Below, one piece after another: positions 1 to 8,661 of a DNA stretch of 62,565 nucleotides. A model generated the notes under the pieces. The model ran no database searches. It saw only the letters and a list, made by a program, of their open reading frames with translations, and was not told the DNA's origin. Position 1 is the first letter of the stretch; every line of letters starts with the position of its first letter. The translations under genes and the position numbers were made by a program. The stretch covers positions 1 through 62,565 of the forward strand of contig NZ_PGLR01000035.1 in the NCBI RefSeq assembly GCF_002803095.1, read 5' to 3'. The stretch comes from Pseudomonas sp. ZH-FAD. Its GTDB lineage: Bacteria > Pseudomonadota > Gammaproteobacteria > Pseudomonadales > Pseudomonadaceae.

Positions 1-75
1 TGGGTGGCCGGATCAGCGTGGAATCGGTGGTCAGATGCTCATGGAATGGGTGGCCAGATGACCGTGGAATCCGCA
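1..75. mobile_element. End of an insertion sequence (IS21-like terminal repeats)
   Basis: Three imperfect 23-bp direct repeats lie head to tail at 2-24, 25-47 and 48-70. Each has the form GGTGG(C/T)C(A/G)GAT, five or so variable bases, then TGGAAT. Serial short repeats at the terminus are known for IS21-family elements, where they bind the transposase. The element end is probably the CA dinucleotide near 75, because the reading frame of the neighbouring DUF5610 gene is lost there. The body of the element, including any transposase gene, lies outside the window. The family assignment is inference from repeat style only. Confidence 0.6.
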
Positions 76-281
76 ATGAAGCCAAGAATCCGCCCCGCCA
101 CTTTCTCAGGGGTGTATTCATCACGCGACCCGGACAGCGAGCCCGGCGGCACACCGAGCTTCTCGGCGAGGCGATTGGCCAAGGTGGCCTGGGCATCGGC
201 GGCATTGCTGCGCGCCGACAAAGCCTGGCTGGCTTGCGCAGTGCGGGAAGCGGCGGAATTCAGTGAACTCAGAGGATTCAT
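76..281 (-). pseudogene. DUF5610 domain protein, 5' fragment cut by an insertion sequence
   Basis: Reading leftward from ATG at 281, the first roughly 69 residues (MNPLSSLNSAASRTAQ..., then SGSRDEYTPEK) look like the N-terminus of the DUF5610 proteins of Pseudomonas, which from memory are several hundred residues long. After GRILGFI the frame runs into the insertion-sequence terminal repeats and stops at 39 as an 80-residue read-through ending in STVIWPPIP. The gene is therefore truncated and probably inactive. The family has no established function that I know. The family call rests on resemblance of the SRDEYTPEKVAGRILGF segment; the truncation is seen directly. Confidence 0.6.
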
Positions 282-600
282 GACGGGGCACCCAAACAGG
301 TTATCTGCCGAACTTAACGGCCGTTGAAAGGCAAGCTTTAACCTTTATCGACCAACGGTTGTCGATTTTTCTCAGCTCGCTTGCGCTCGAACGAGATTTT
401 CCCGATCGATGGCCAAACCCAGAAAATCCCTGATAAGCGCGACCTAGAGGCCACGCCCGCCTACGCTCCGGCCACGCTCAAAGCCCCGCGAGACTAAAGT
501 CTTACAGTCGACTCGCTATCGAGATGCTTTATTTCATCGCGCCGTAACTGGCCGGTCACATCGTGGCCGACCTGCTAATAACAACGAGGAGACAACAATA
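282..600 (+). other. Intergenic leader of the porin gene
   Basis: This 319-bp gap has no credible coding frame. It holds the promoter side of the truncated DUF5610 gene and the upstream region of the porin. A purine-rich ribosome-binding stretch (CGAGGAGAC) ends a few bases before the porin ATG at 601. The GGCC-N10-GGCC pattern around 551-566 might be an operator, but I cannot assign it to a regulator. Confidence 0.4.
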
Positions 601-1848
601 ATGAGTAAGACTCCCCTCGCCCGTGCCGTGGCCCTCGCCACGCTGGGCGCCAGCCTGACCTTGCCGAGCCTGGCACAGGCTGACTTCATCGGCGACAGCA
701 AAGCGACGCTGGAACTCCGCAATTTCTATATGAATCGCGACCTGCGCAACACCACGGCTGCCCAGCAGTCCAAACGCGAGGAATGGGCGCAGGGCTTCAT
801 CCTCAAGGCCGAGTCCGGCTTCACCGAAGGCACCGTTGGTTTTGGCCTGGACGCCTATGCAGGCCTGGGCCTGAAGCTCGACTCGTCTGATGAACGCGCC
901 GGCACCGGCCTGCTGCCCAACGCTTTCGGCAACGAGGGGCCGGACGAATATTCCGAGCTCAGCGGCGCGGTCAAGGCACGCATTTCCAAGACCGTCGGCA
1001 AGGTCGGCGGGCTGATGCCCAAGCTGCCCATCGTCACCTCCGGCGACTCGCGCCTGCTACCACAGGTGTTCACCGGCGGCATGATCACCTCGCAGGAAAT
1101 CGACGGCCTGACGCTCAATGGCGGCCAACTGCGTGAAGTCAACCAACGCGCATCCACCGACAGGGTGGATATCACCGCCACCAACGTCGGCGGCGAAAGC
1201 GACCGCTACAACTTCGCCGGCGGCGACTACAAGTTCAATGGCGGCAACACCACGGTCGGTGTGTGGTACGGCGAGCTGGAAGATATCTATGACCAGAAGC
1301 TGTACAACCTGATCCACGTGCAGCCGATCGGCGACTGGAAGCTGGGCGCCAACCTGGCCTACTTCGACTCCCAGGACAACGGCCGCAAACTCGGCGGCAA
1401 GCTGGATAACGACCTGACCTCGGTCAACCTCTGGGCCGGCATTGGTGCGCACACCTTCCGCGTGGGTTATCAGAAGGTCGGCGGCGACAACGCCTTCCCC
1501 TTCCTGACCGAGACCGATCCCTACATCGTCAACTACATCCAGATTCTCGACTTCACCCGCAAGGACGAGAAATCCTGGCAGGCACGTTATGACGTCAACT
1601 TCGCCAGCTATGGCATTCCGGGCCTGACGGCGTTCGTCCGCTACGTGACCGGTGACGGCTTCGACGGCGTGGGTGGCGCAAGCGGCAAGGAATGGGAACG
1701 CGACGTGGATATCAGCTACATCATCCAGCAAGGCCCACTGAAGAACCTCGGCGTGCGCTGGCGTAACGCAATGGTGCGCTCCAATGCGAGCATCGGTGAT
1801 CTGGACGAAAACCGCCTGATCGTCAGCTACACCATCCCCCTGATGTAA
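601..1848 (+). CDS. OprD-family outer membrane porin
   Basis: The product is 415 residues, the usual size for OprD-family porins, which form 18-stranded barrels in the outer membrane for passive uptake of small carboxylates or amino acids. A Sec signal peptide covers about residues 1-27, with a hydrophobic core followed by LAQA and mature DFIGDSK. The mature start (FIGDSKATLELRNFYMNRD) and the C-terminal NRLIVSYTIPLM are typical of the family. A good ribosome-binding site precedes the ATG, and a rho-independent terminator follows 17 bases after the stop, so it is probably transcribed alone. The substrate cannot be told from sequence; members are named by experiment (OpdA-T, OccD/OccK), so no symbol is given. 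Confidence 0.9.
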   Translation: MSKTPLARAVALATLGASLTLPSLAQADFIGDSKATLELRNFYMNRDLRNTTAAQQSKREEWAQGFILKAESGFTEGTVGFGLDAYAGLGLKLDSSDERAGTGLLPNAFGNEGPDEYSELSGAVKARISKTVGKVGGLMPKLPIVTSGDSRLLPQVFTGGMITSQEIDGLTLNGGQLREVNQRASTDRVDITATNVGGESDRYNFAGGDYKFNGGNTTVGVWYGELEDIYDQKLYNLIHVQPIGDWKLGANLAYFDSQDNGRKLGGKLDNDLTSVNLWAGIGAHTFRVGYQKVGGDNAFPFLTETDPYIVNYIQILDFTRKDEKSWQARYDVNFASYGIPGLTAFVRYVTGDGFDGVGGASGKEWERDVDISYIIQQGPLKNLGVRWRNAMVRSNASIGDLDENRLIVSYTIPLM

Positions 1849-1864
1849 ATACTCCAGCCACACG

Positions 1865-1903
1865 AAAACGCCGCAACGCCTGTACCGGGTTGCGGCGTTT
1901 TTT
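1865..1903 (+). terminator. Rho-independent terminator of the porin gene
   Basis: A 13-bp inverted repeat (AAAACGCCGCAAC at 1865-1877 and its complement at 1889-1901) encloses an 11-base loop and runs into a T tract. It starts 17 bp after the porin stop. Confidence 0.9.
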
Positions 1904-1968
1904 ATCTGCCTGGAAAACAGTCGGAGCCATTTCTCGGCTAGGCTCTAGCGATCTCGGAGGATAACTCG

Positions 1969-2241
1969 ATGGACGACTACCAACCCTTGGCCTGCGACCT
2001 CTACGACTACCTGGAGATCGCCTGCATGCACCGCTATCAGCTGGATATCGAGCTGGTCGACGGTTCTCACCTGCTGGGCCAGGCCCTGACCACGGAAACC
2101 ACGGCGAGCAAGGAAGAGTTTCTGCTGGTGCGCACCAACGATGGTGAGCAGCGCCTGCGCATGGATCGCCTGCTGGCGATCACCCCACAGGATGCAGGCG
2201 CCAGCTTTGGTCGAGTGCTGTTGAGCGGCAATCGCTGCTGA
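1969..2241 (+). CDS. rof: Rof-like Rho-binding antiterminator
   Basis: This 90-residue protein resembles E. coli Rof (YaeO), which binds transcription terminator Rho and inhibits its RNA binding. Shared features are the opening YQPLACDLYDYLEIACMHRY, where E. coli has YQPINCDDYDNLELACQHH, a mid-protein LVDGSHLLGQA strand, and a late RLRMDRLLAIT strand, consistent with the Sm-like fold of the family. A clear Shine-Dalgarno sequence (CGGAGG) lies about 10 bases before the ATG. It sits alone between the porin terminator and a convergent gene. The resemblance is from memory of the E. coli protein; alternative names are DUF or hypothetical. Confidence 0.75.
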   Translation: MDDYQPLACDLYDYLEIACMHRYQLDIELVDGSHLLGQALTTETTASKEEFLLVRTNDGEQRLRMDRLLAITPQDAGASFGRVLLSGNRC

Positions 2242-2277
2242 ACGCGACGCCCTACGCGAGCATGCAGTGATGCTGCG

Positions 2278-2817
2278 TCACCACATCAGATCATCGGGGA
2301 TCTGATAGGCCGCGTAGGGATCATCGGCATCCGGCTCTTCGACGTGGGTGTTGAGCAGGACGATGCGCGAGGCATCACGTTCCTGAATCTTCAGCGCAGC
2401 CTCGCGCGGAATGATCTCGTAACCACCACCATGACGGACGATGGCCAGCCAGCCGTTGGACAGCTTGTTGCGCACCATGGTGTTGACCGGCAGGCGCTTG
2501 ACCTTCTTGTCGTCGACGAAGTTGTAGTAGTCCTCGCCGTCGAGCTTGGGCAGGCGTGAACGCTCGATCAGTTGCTTGACCTGCGCCGTGCGGGCTTTCT
2601 GCTCGGCTTTTTCCTGCTGCTGACGATTCAGCTCCTGATCACGTGCGGCCTTTTCGGCTTGCGCCTGCAGTGCGGCCTGGCGTGTGCTGTCATCCAGTTC
2701 GGCCTGGCCTTTTTGCACCAGACGCTTCTGCTTTTGCTGTTGCTTGCCAGCCTGCTTGGCCTGTTTTTCATTGACCAGGCCGGCTTTGAGCAGCTGGTCG
2801 CGCAGGGAAAGACCCAT
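2278..2817 (-). CDS. DUF2058 domain-containing protein
   Basis: The 179-residue product begins MGLSLRDQLLKAGLVNEKQAKQ and continues into a long Gln/Lys/Glu/Ala-rich helical stretch (residues about 20-95, probably coiled coil), then a small folded C-terminal part (YYNFVDDKKVKRLPV, LAIVRHGGGYEIIPREAALKI). This is the layout of DUF2058, the YaiL-type proteins annotated as nucleoprotein/polynucleotide-associated. The molecular role is not established. It converges with the rof gene, 36 bp apart. The 195-bp gap up to mazG contains degenerate REP-like palindromic sequence and no gene. Confidence 0.85.
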   Translation of the reverse strand: MGLSLRDQLLKAGLVNEKQAKQAGKQQQKQKRLVQKGQAELDDSTRQAALQAQAEKAARDQELNRQQQEKAEQKARTAQVKQLIERSRLPKLDGEDYYNFVDDKKVKRLPVNTMVRNKLSNGWLAIVRHGGGYEIIPREAALKIQERDASRIVLLNTHVEEPDADDPYAAYQIPDDLMW

Positions 2818-3012
2818 GACTAAAGATCCCGAACATGATTCAGTTGCGGCAGCGACGCAGATTCGCGCTGCCAGTCCAAGGCGCCCAGCATAAGGGCTAA
2901 GCAGCGGCGGCTCCAGCCTTTAGGAGCGACCGGGCGGCGAACCGCTTCAGTCGCGAAAGGCGGACAGCAAAGGCTTCGCGGATAAATCGGAACGCCGCCG
3001 TGCCTGTAGGGT

Positions 3013-3843
3013 TCAACAGCCAGGCGCCTGCTTCTCCAGCTTCTTGGCCTCGCCCCACAGGGCATCCAGTTCCTCCAGCGAGCAACCGTCCATGCTGCGC
3101 CCGGCTTCACGCACGCTTTGTTCGATAAAGCGAAAGCGCTGCTCGAACTTGCCGTTGGCCGCGCGCAATGCCGCTTCCGGGTCGACCTTCAAGTGGCGCG
3201 CCAGGTTGGTGACGACGAACAGCAGGTCGCCGATCTCCTCGGCAACCGCCTCGGCGTCGTTCTCGCTCATGGCTTCGAGCACTTCATCCAGCTCTTCGCG
3301 CACCTTGTCCACCACCGGCAGTGCCTCGGGCCAGTCGAAACCGACCTGGGCCGCACGCTTCTGCAGCTTGGCCGCACGCGAGAGTGCCGGCAGCGCCGCC
3401 GGCACGTCATCGAGCAAAGAAAGCTGCTCGGGGGCAGCAGCCTTCTCCGCACGCTCCTGTGCCTTGAGCTCTTCCCAGCGCTGCTTGACCGCAGCCTCCT
3501 CCAGCTTCGCCGCATCCGGCGCGCCGTACAGATCGCCGTCGGGAAACACGTGCGGGTGGCGACGAATCAGCTTGCTGGTGATGCCATCGACCACCCGGGC
3601 AAAGTCGAAACGCCCCTCCTCCTGCGCCAGCTGACTGTAATAGACCACCTGGAACAGCAGGTCGCCGAGCTCACCCGGCAGATGCTCGAAGTCGCCACGC
3701 TCGATGGCGTCGGCGACCTCGTAGGCCTCCTCCAGGGTGTAGGGCACGATGGTCGCGTAGCTTTGCTTGAGATCCCACGGGCAGCCGTGTTGCGGATCGC
3801 GCAGACGCGCCATCAGGTGCAGCAGGTCGTCGAGTCGATACAT
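3013..3843 (-). CDS. mazG: MazG nucleoside triphosphate pyrophosphohydrolase
   Basis: MazG hydrolyses NTPs and dNTPs to the monophosphate and pyrophosphate; in E. coli it interacts with Era and influences ppGpp levels. The 276-residue protein has the two tandem MazG all-alpha domains of the full-length bacterial form: residues about 1-110 with the metal-binding EEAYEVADAIERGD and GELGDLLFQVVYYSQ motifs, and about 145-255 with REELDEVLEAM and EEIGDLLFVVTNLARH. It follows relA on the same strand by 11 bp, so the two are likely cotranscribed, a fitting link because both act on the nucleotide-alarmone pool. Confidence 0.96.
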   Translation of the reverse strand: MYRLDDLLHLMARLRDPQHGCPWDLKQSYATIVPYTLEEAYEVADAIERGDFEHLPGELGDLLFQVVYYSQLAQEEGRFDFARVVDGITSKLIRRHPHVFPDGDLYGAPDAAKLEEAAVKQRWEELKAQERAEKAAAPEQLSLLDDVPAALPALSRAAKLQKRAAQVGFDWPEALPVVDKVREELDEVLEAMSENDAEAVAEEIGDLLFVVTNLARHLKVDPEAALRAANGKFEQRFRFIEQSVREAGRSMDGCSLEELDALWGEAKKLEKQAPGC

Positions 3844-3854
3844 GAAAGCTCTCG

Positions 3855-6098
3855 CTAGGACACGCGGTGGCGACGCGCCTCGATGATATTGGGCAACTGG
3901 CCGATACGCGCCAGCAGGCGGCCAAGAGCATCGAGCCCCGGAATCTCCACGGTGATCGACATCGAGGCGGTGTTGTCCTCCTTGTTCGAGCGGGTGTTGA
4001 CCGCCAGTACGTTGAGCTTCTCGTTGAGCAGCACCTGGGTGACGTCACGCAGCAGACCGGAACGGTCGTAGGCCTTGATGACGATCTCCACCGGGTAGGT
4101 CTGCACCGGCACCGGGCCCCAGCTCACCTGGATCATCCGCTCCGGCTCGCGCGCAGTCTGCTGCAACGCCGTCGGGCAATCCTGACGGTGAATGGTGACG
4201 CCACGGCCGAGGGTGATGTAACCGACGATCGGGTCCCCTGGCAGCGGCTGGCAGCAGCCGGCCATCTGCGTCAGCAGGTTGCCGACGCCCTGGATCTGGA
4301 TATCGCCACGCTTGCCCGGCTTGAAGCCCTGCGCCTTGCGCGGGATCAGCTCCAGTTGCTCGTTGCTGCGTTCCGGCTCGAGCAGTTGCTGGGCCAGGTT
4401 GACCGCATGGGCCAGGCGCACGTCGCCAGCGCCCAGGGCCGCGAAAAGGTCCTCGGCGGTTTTCAGGTTGGCCTTCTCGGCCAGCTTGTCGAAGTCCGCG
4501 CCAACCAGGGCCAGGCGCGCCAGCTCGCGTTCGAGCAACTGCTTGCCGGCGGCGACGTTCTGGTCACGATCCTGCAGCTTGAACCAGTGGACGATCTTGG
4601 CCCGGGCGCGGCTGGTGGTGACATAACCCAGGTTGGGATTGAGCCAGTCGCGACTGGGCGTGCCCTGCTTGCTGGTGATGATCTCCACCTGCTCACCGGT
4701 CTGCAGGCTGTAGGTCAGCGGCACGATGCGGCCGTTGATCTTGGCCCCCCGGCAGTTGTGACCGATCTCGGTGTGTACGCGGTAGGCGAAGTCCAGCGGC
4801 GTGGCGCCCTTGGGCAGGTCGATGGCGTGACCGTCGGGGGTGAAGACGTAAACCCGATCCGGTTCGATATCGACGCGCAGCTGTTCGGCCAGGCCGCCGA
4901 TATCGCCCAGTTCCTCGTGCCACTCGATGACCTGACGCAGCCAGGAGATTTTCTCTTCGTAGTGGTTGGAGCCGGATTTGACGTCGGTGCCCTTGTAGCG
5001 CCAGTGCGCACAAACCCCCAGCTCGGCCTCTTCGTGCATGGCGTGGGTGCGAATCTGCACCTCCAGCACCTTGCCCTCCGGGCCGAGCACGGCGGTGTGC
5101 AGCGAGCGGTAGCCATTTTCCTTGGGGTTGGCGATGTAGTCGTCGAACTCCTTGGGAATGTGCCGCCACAGGGTGTGCACGATACCCAGGGTGGTGTAGC
5201 AGTCGCGCACCTCCGGCACCAGCACCCGTACTGCGCGCACGTCGTAGATCTGGCTGAACTGCAGGCCCTTGCGCTGCATCTTGCGCCAGATCGAATAGAT
5301 GTGTTTCGCCCGGCCGCTGATGTCGGCCTTGATGCCGGTGGCTTCCAGCTCCTGGCGCAGATGGGCCATGGCGTCGTTGATGTACTGCTCGCGATCGAGA
5401 CGACGCTCGTGCAGCAGCTTGGCGATCTGCTTGTACTGCTCAGGCTCCAGATAGCGGAAGGACAGATCCTCCAGCTCCCACTTGATGTGGCCGATCCCGA
5501 GGCGGTGAGCCAGCGGCGCGTAGATGTCGAACACCTCGCGCGCCACGCGCTGACGCTTCTCTTCGTCGGCTTCCTTGACCGCGCGAATGGCGCAGGTACG
5601 CTCGGCCAGTTTGATCAGCGCCACGCGCACGTCATCGACCATGGCCACCAGCATCTTGCGCAGGTTCTCGACCTGCGTCTGCGAGCCGACCACTACCGAT
5701 TCACGCGGATTGATACTGGCGCTGATCGCCGCCATGCGCAGCACGCCTTCGATCAGCTTGGCCACCACCGGACCGAAGCGCTGGTGCACCGCAGCCAGGG
5801 TGATCTTGCCTTCACGTACGCCGCGATAAATGATCGCCGCGACCAGCGAATCCTGATCGAGCTTGAGATCGGCGAGGATTTCCGCGATGTCGAGGCCGGC
5901 GCGGAATGTAGATGCGTCCTCACTCCAGTGATGCGGTGTGGTGTTGGCCTGCTGCTCCAGATCACGGGCGAACTCGCAGGCTTCTTGCAATGCCTGACGA
6001 TCCAGCGCCGGATCGACGCGAGTGACATGCTGCAACCAGGCCTCGAGATTGATGCTGCCGTCATCGTTGACTGGCTGATGCGCTCTCACCTGAACCAT
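3855..6098 (-). CDS. relA: GTP pyrophosphokinase RelA
   Basis: RelA makes (p)ppGpp from ATP and GTP or GDP on stalled ribosomes. The 747-residue product has the full long-RSH layout: an N-terminal hydrolase-like domain, synthetase domain (RAVRVLVPEVRDCYTTLG through NGYRSLHTAV), TGS domain (VYVFTPDGHAIDLPKGATPLDFAYRVH) and C-terminal ACT domain. The hydrolase pocket lacks the HD pair (AAIIYRGVRE stands where HDxxED is expected), and the synthetase carries EFDD (KEFDDYIANPKEN), both marks of the monofunctional RelA branch rather than SpoT. It lies between rlmD upstream and mazG downstream, as in other pseudomonads. Confidence 0.98.
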   Translation of the reverse strand: MVQVRAHQPVNDDGSINLEAWLQHVTRVDPALDRQALQEACEFARDLEQQANTTPHHWSEDASTFRAGLDIAEILADLKLDQDSLVAAIIYRGVREGKITLAAVHQRFGPVVAKLIEGVLRMAAISASINPRESVVVGSQTQVENLRKMLVAMVDDVRVALIKLAERTCAIRAVKEADEEKRQRVAREVFDIYAPLAHRLGIGHIKWELEDLSFRYLEPEQYKQIAKLLHERRLDREQYINDAMAHLRQELEATGIKADISGRAKHIYSIWRKMQRKGLQFSQIYDVRAVRVLVPEVRDCYTTLGIVHTLWRHIPKEFDDYIANPKENGYRSLHTAVLGPEGKVLEVQIRTHAMHEEAELGVCAHWRYKGTDVKSGSNHYEEKISWLRQVIEWHEELGDIGGLAEQLRVDIEPDRVYVFTPDGHAIDLPKGATPLDFAYRVHTEIGHNCRGAKINGRIVPLTYSLQTGEQVEIITSKQGTPSRDWLNPNLGYVTTSRARAKIVHWFKLQDRDQNVAAGKQLLERELARLALVGADFDKLAEKANLKTAEDLFAALGAGDVRLAHAVNLAQQLLEPERSNEQLELIPRKAQGFKPGKRGDIQIQGVGNLLTQMAGCCQPLPGDPIVGYITLGRGVTIHRQDCPTALQQTAREPERMIQVSWGPVPVQTYPVEIVIKAYDRSGLLRDVTQVLLNEKLNVLAVNTRSNKEDNTASMSITVEIPGLDALGRLLARIGQLPNIIEARRHRVS

Positions 6099-6232
6099 CG
6101 TCTTACCTTCCCTACGGCGCGCATAGGTCGCACCGAGCAGTCGCCGGCCTTCTCTGAGCCGGTCGGATTAACTGAAAGAATGCGCATCCTGCACATCCCT
6201 GCGGTACCGAACGTACCGCTTTGGCCCAAGAT

Positions 6233-7591
6233 CTAAATCTCGGGTTTCTCGAATAGAGCCATCGCCTCGACATGCGCCGTCTGCGCGAACATGTCGAGAA
6301 TCCCGGCGCGGCGCAGGCGATAGCCCTGCTGCACCAACTCGGCCGCATCGCGCGCCAGGGTGGTCGGATTGCAGGAGACGTAGACCAGGCGCCGCGCACC
6401 CAACTCACTCATCCCACGCACCGCCTGCAACGCGCCATCGCGTGGCGGGTCGAGCAGCACCGCGGTAAAACCGCCACGCGCCCAGGCCTCGGAGGCCAGC
6501 GGGTTGGACAGATCGGCACGGAAAAAGTGCGCATTGTCCAAGCCATTGTTGTGTGCGTTGCCAGCGGCCCGCTGCACCATCGCCTCGACACCTTCCACAG
6601 CCACCACTTCAGCAGCCTGACGCGCCAGCGGCAGGGCGAAATTACCCAGGCCGCAGAACAGATCCAGCACCCGCTCACCAGGTTGCACTGCCAACCAGTC
6701 TAGCGCCTGAGCGACCATCGCCTCGTTGACCAGACCATTGACCTGCACAAAATCGCCAGGCCGATAAGCCAGTCGCAGGTGCCAGCGTTGCAACTCAAAG
6801 CCCAGCTCGGCGCTCTGCTCATCAGGCTGCGGTTGTCCTTCACCCTGTAGCCACAGCTGCGCACTATGCTCGCTGCAGAATGCGCGCAGGCGGTTCAGAT
6901 CAGCCTCCGCCAGCGATGCCGTGTGCCGCAGCAGCAACGCTTCGGCAGTACCACTGAACAGTTCCACGTGCCCGACTGCCTGCGGCTTTTCCAGGCTGCG
7001 CAGCAACGCCGGCAACGCGCTGAAAATAGGCTGCAAAGGCTGTACCAGCACCAGGCACTCATCGATGGCGACAATGTCCTGGCTGGCCTCTGCGCGAAAG
7101 CCGACCTGCAGTTGACGCGCCTTGGCGTCCCAGCGCACGGCAACACGCGCGCGGCGGCGATAGCCGAACTCGGGACCGGCCAGCGGCGCTGCCCACTCAT
7201 CCGGCTGCACGCCGCCCAGGCGTGAAAGCTGCTCGACCAGCGTGCGCTGTTTCAGGGCCAACTGATCGGCGTGGGGCATGTGCTGCAGGTTGCAGCCGCC
7301 GCAGCGGTCAGCATGAATGCAGGGCGCCGCACGGCGCTCGCTGCTGGCGGCGATGATGCGTTCGGCGCGCGCCTCGACGGTCTGGCTGCGGGCACTGAGT
7401 ACCCGTGCCTCGACCTGCTCGCCGGCCAGGGCGCCACTGACGAACCAGGTGCGCCCGCCTTCGAAGGCGATGCCGCGACCGTCACCGGCCAGGCGTTCGA
7501 TGGCGAGCTTCTGCTTCTTGCCGACCGGGACCTGCGCCGCACGGCTGCCGCCGCTGGGCTGAAAGCGCAGGTTGGAGCTGCGTCTGGCCAT
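6233..7591 (-). CDS. rlmD: 23S rRNA (uracil-1939-C5)-methyltransferase RlmD
   Basis: RlmD methylates U1939 of 23S rRNA using S-adenosylmethionine. In 452 residues the protein shows a TRAM domain (residues about 20-80), the iron-sulfur cysteine cluster (PCIHADRCGGCNLQH), the SAM-binding motif (ERVLDLFCGLGNFALPLA), the LDPPRDGA motif and the nucleophile/base region YVSCNPTTLARD. Its ATG shares a base with the cysM stop codon (TGATG), so the two genes are translationally coupled. The 134-bp gap before relA may contain a separate promoter. Confidence 0.96.
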   Translation of the reverse strand: MARRSSNLRFQPSGGSRAAQVPVGKKQKLAIERLAGDGRGIAFEGGRTWFVSGALAGEQVEARVLSARSQTVEARAERIIAASSERRAAPCIHADRCGGCNLQHMPHADQLALKQRTLVEQLSRLGGVQPDEWAAPLAGPEFGYRRRARVAVRWDAKARQLQVGFRAEASQDIVAIDECLVLVQPLQPIFSALPALLRSLEKPQAVGHVELFSGTAEALLLRHTASLAEADLNRLRAFCSEHSAQLWLQGEGQPQPDEQSAELGFELQRWHLRLAYRPGDFVQVNGLVNEAMVAQALDWLAVQPGERVLDLFCGLGNFALPLARQAAEVVAVEGVEAMVQRAAGNAHNNGLDNAHFFRADLSNPLASEAWARGGFTAVLLDPPRDGALQAVRGMSELGARRLVYVSCNPTTLARDAAELVQQGYRLRRAGILDMFAQTAHVEAMALFEKPEI

Positions 7592-8496
7592 CAGTGCGCC
7601 GGTTCTTCGTAAACGCCGGTGGACAGGTAACGGTCGCCACGGTCGCAGATGATCGCCACCAGCACCGCGTTCTCCACCTGTTGCGACAGGCGCAGCATGC
7701 CGGCCACCGAACCGCCGGACGAAACGCCGCAGAAGATGCCCTCTTCCCGCGCCAGGCGCCGCATGACGTGCTCGGCCTCGGCCTGGCCCATGTCCATGAC
7801 CTGATCGACACGTTCGGCCTGATAGATCTTCGGCAGGTACTCCTGCGGCCAGCGACGGATGCCGGGGATGGCCGAGCCTTCCTGCGGCTGCAGCCCGACG
7901 ATCTGGATCGCCGGGTTCTGCTCCTTGAGGTAGCGCGAGGTACCCATGATGGTGCCGGTGGTGCCCATGGAGCTGATGAAGTGGGTGATGGTTCCGCCGG
8001 TCTGGCGCCAGATTTCCGGGCCGGTGCCGCTGTAATGCGCCTCGGGGTTGTCACCGTTGGCGAACTGGTCGAGCACCTTGCCGCGCCCTTCGGCCTGCAG
8101 CCGCTCGGCCAGATCACGAGCGCCCTCCATGCCCTCCTCCTTGCTGACCAGGATCAGCTCGGCGCCATAGGCGGTCATCGCCCACTTGCGCTCGGCGGTG
8201 GAGTTGTCCGGCATGATCAGGATCATCTTGTAGCCCTTGATCGCCGCCGCCATCGCCAGGGCAATGCCGGTGTTGCCGCTGGTGGCTTCGATCAGGGTAT
8301 CGCCAGGCTGGATATCGCCACGCAGCTCGGCGCGGTTGATCATCGACAGTGCCGGACGATCCTTGACCGAACCGGCCGGGTTGTTACCTTCCAGCTTGAC
8401 CAGCAGGGTGTTGCTGGTTTCACCCGCCAGGCGTTGCAGGCGTACCAGGGGGGTATTGCCGATGCAGTCGGCAATGGTGGGGAATTGCAGGGTCAT
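7591..8496 (-). CDS. cysM: Cysteine synthase B
   Basis: CysM makes L-cysteine from O-acetylserine and sulfide or thiosulfate, with pyridoxal phosphate. I chose ATG 8496 (MTLQFPTIADCIGNTPLV), giving 301 residues as in other CysM; the open frame continues upstream to 8649 but that part is not family sequence. The PLP lysine lies in NNPAGSVKDRPA, the substrate-binding loop is EATSGNTG, and the phosphate-binding glycine loop is SSMGTTGTIMG. The gene overlaps rlmD by one base. A palindromic repeat lies upstream at 8597-8645. Confidence 0.96.
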   Translation of the reverse strand: MTLQFPTIADCIGNTPLVRLQRLAGETSNTLLVKLEGNNPAGSVKDRPALSMINRAELRGDIQPGDTLIEATSGNTGIALAMAAAIKGYKMILIMPDNSTAERKWAMTAYGAELILVSKEEGMEGARDLAERLQAEGRGKVLDQFANGDNPEAHYSGTGPEIWRQTGGTITHFISSMGTTGTIMGTSRYLKEQNPAIQIVGLQPQEGSAIPGIRRWPQEYLPKIYQAERVDQVMDMGQAEAEHVMRRLAREEGIFCGVSSGGSVAGMLRLSQQVENAVLVAIICDRGDRYLSTGVYEEPAH

Positions 8497-8596
8497 GGGT
8501 CGCTCGAATCCAGACTGACGCGAAGGGGCATCATGATACGCCGAACCCGTCGCTTCATCACGCCATGATCGGTTGCAGGCGGTGATCGAACCTTGC

Positions 8597-8645
8597 CCCG
8601 TATGCAATCCGGGATTGTCTGGCGGTGACCCGGACTGCATACGGG
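8597..8645. repeat. Palindromic intergenic repeat (CCGGATGCAATCCGG class)
   Basis: Inverted arms of about 16 bp, CCCGTATGCAATCCGGG at 8597-8613 and its near complement at 8630-8645, surround a 16-base centre. It lies between the cysM start and the end of the binding-protein gene. Related core sequence (GGATGCAATCCGG) recurs at 35357 and 39346, so this is a dispersed family. Confidence 0.65.
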
Positions 8646-8661
8646 CCATATGCCACCTCTT

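Noticed and set aside
1057..1863. Minus-strand 268-codon frame opposite the porin
   Set aside because: It lies antisense within a convincing signal-peptide porin and has no start context or family resemblance.
3867..6236. A 789-codon open frame on the plus strand opposite relA
   Set aside because: It runs antisense to a clear relA gene, has low-complexity Leu/His/Gln/Val composition with no recognisable family, and arises from codon bias in GC-rich DNA.
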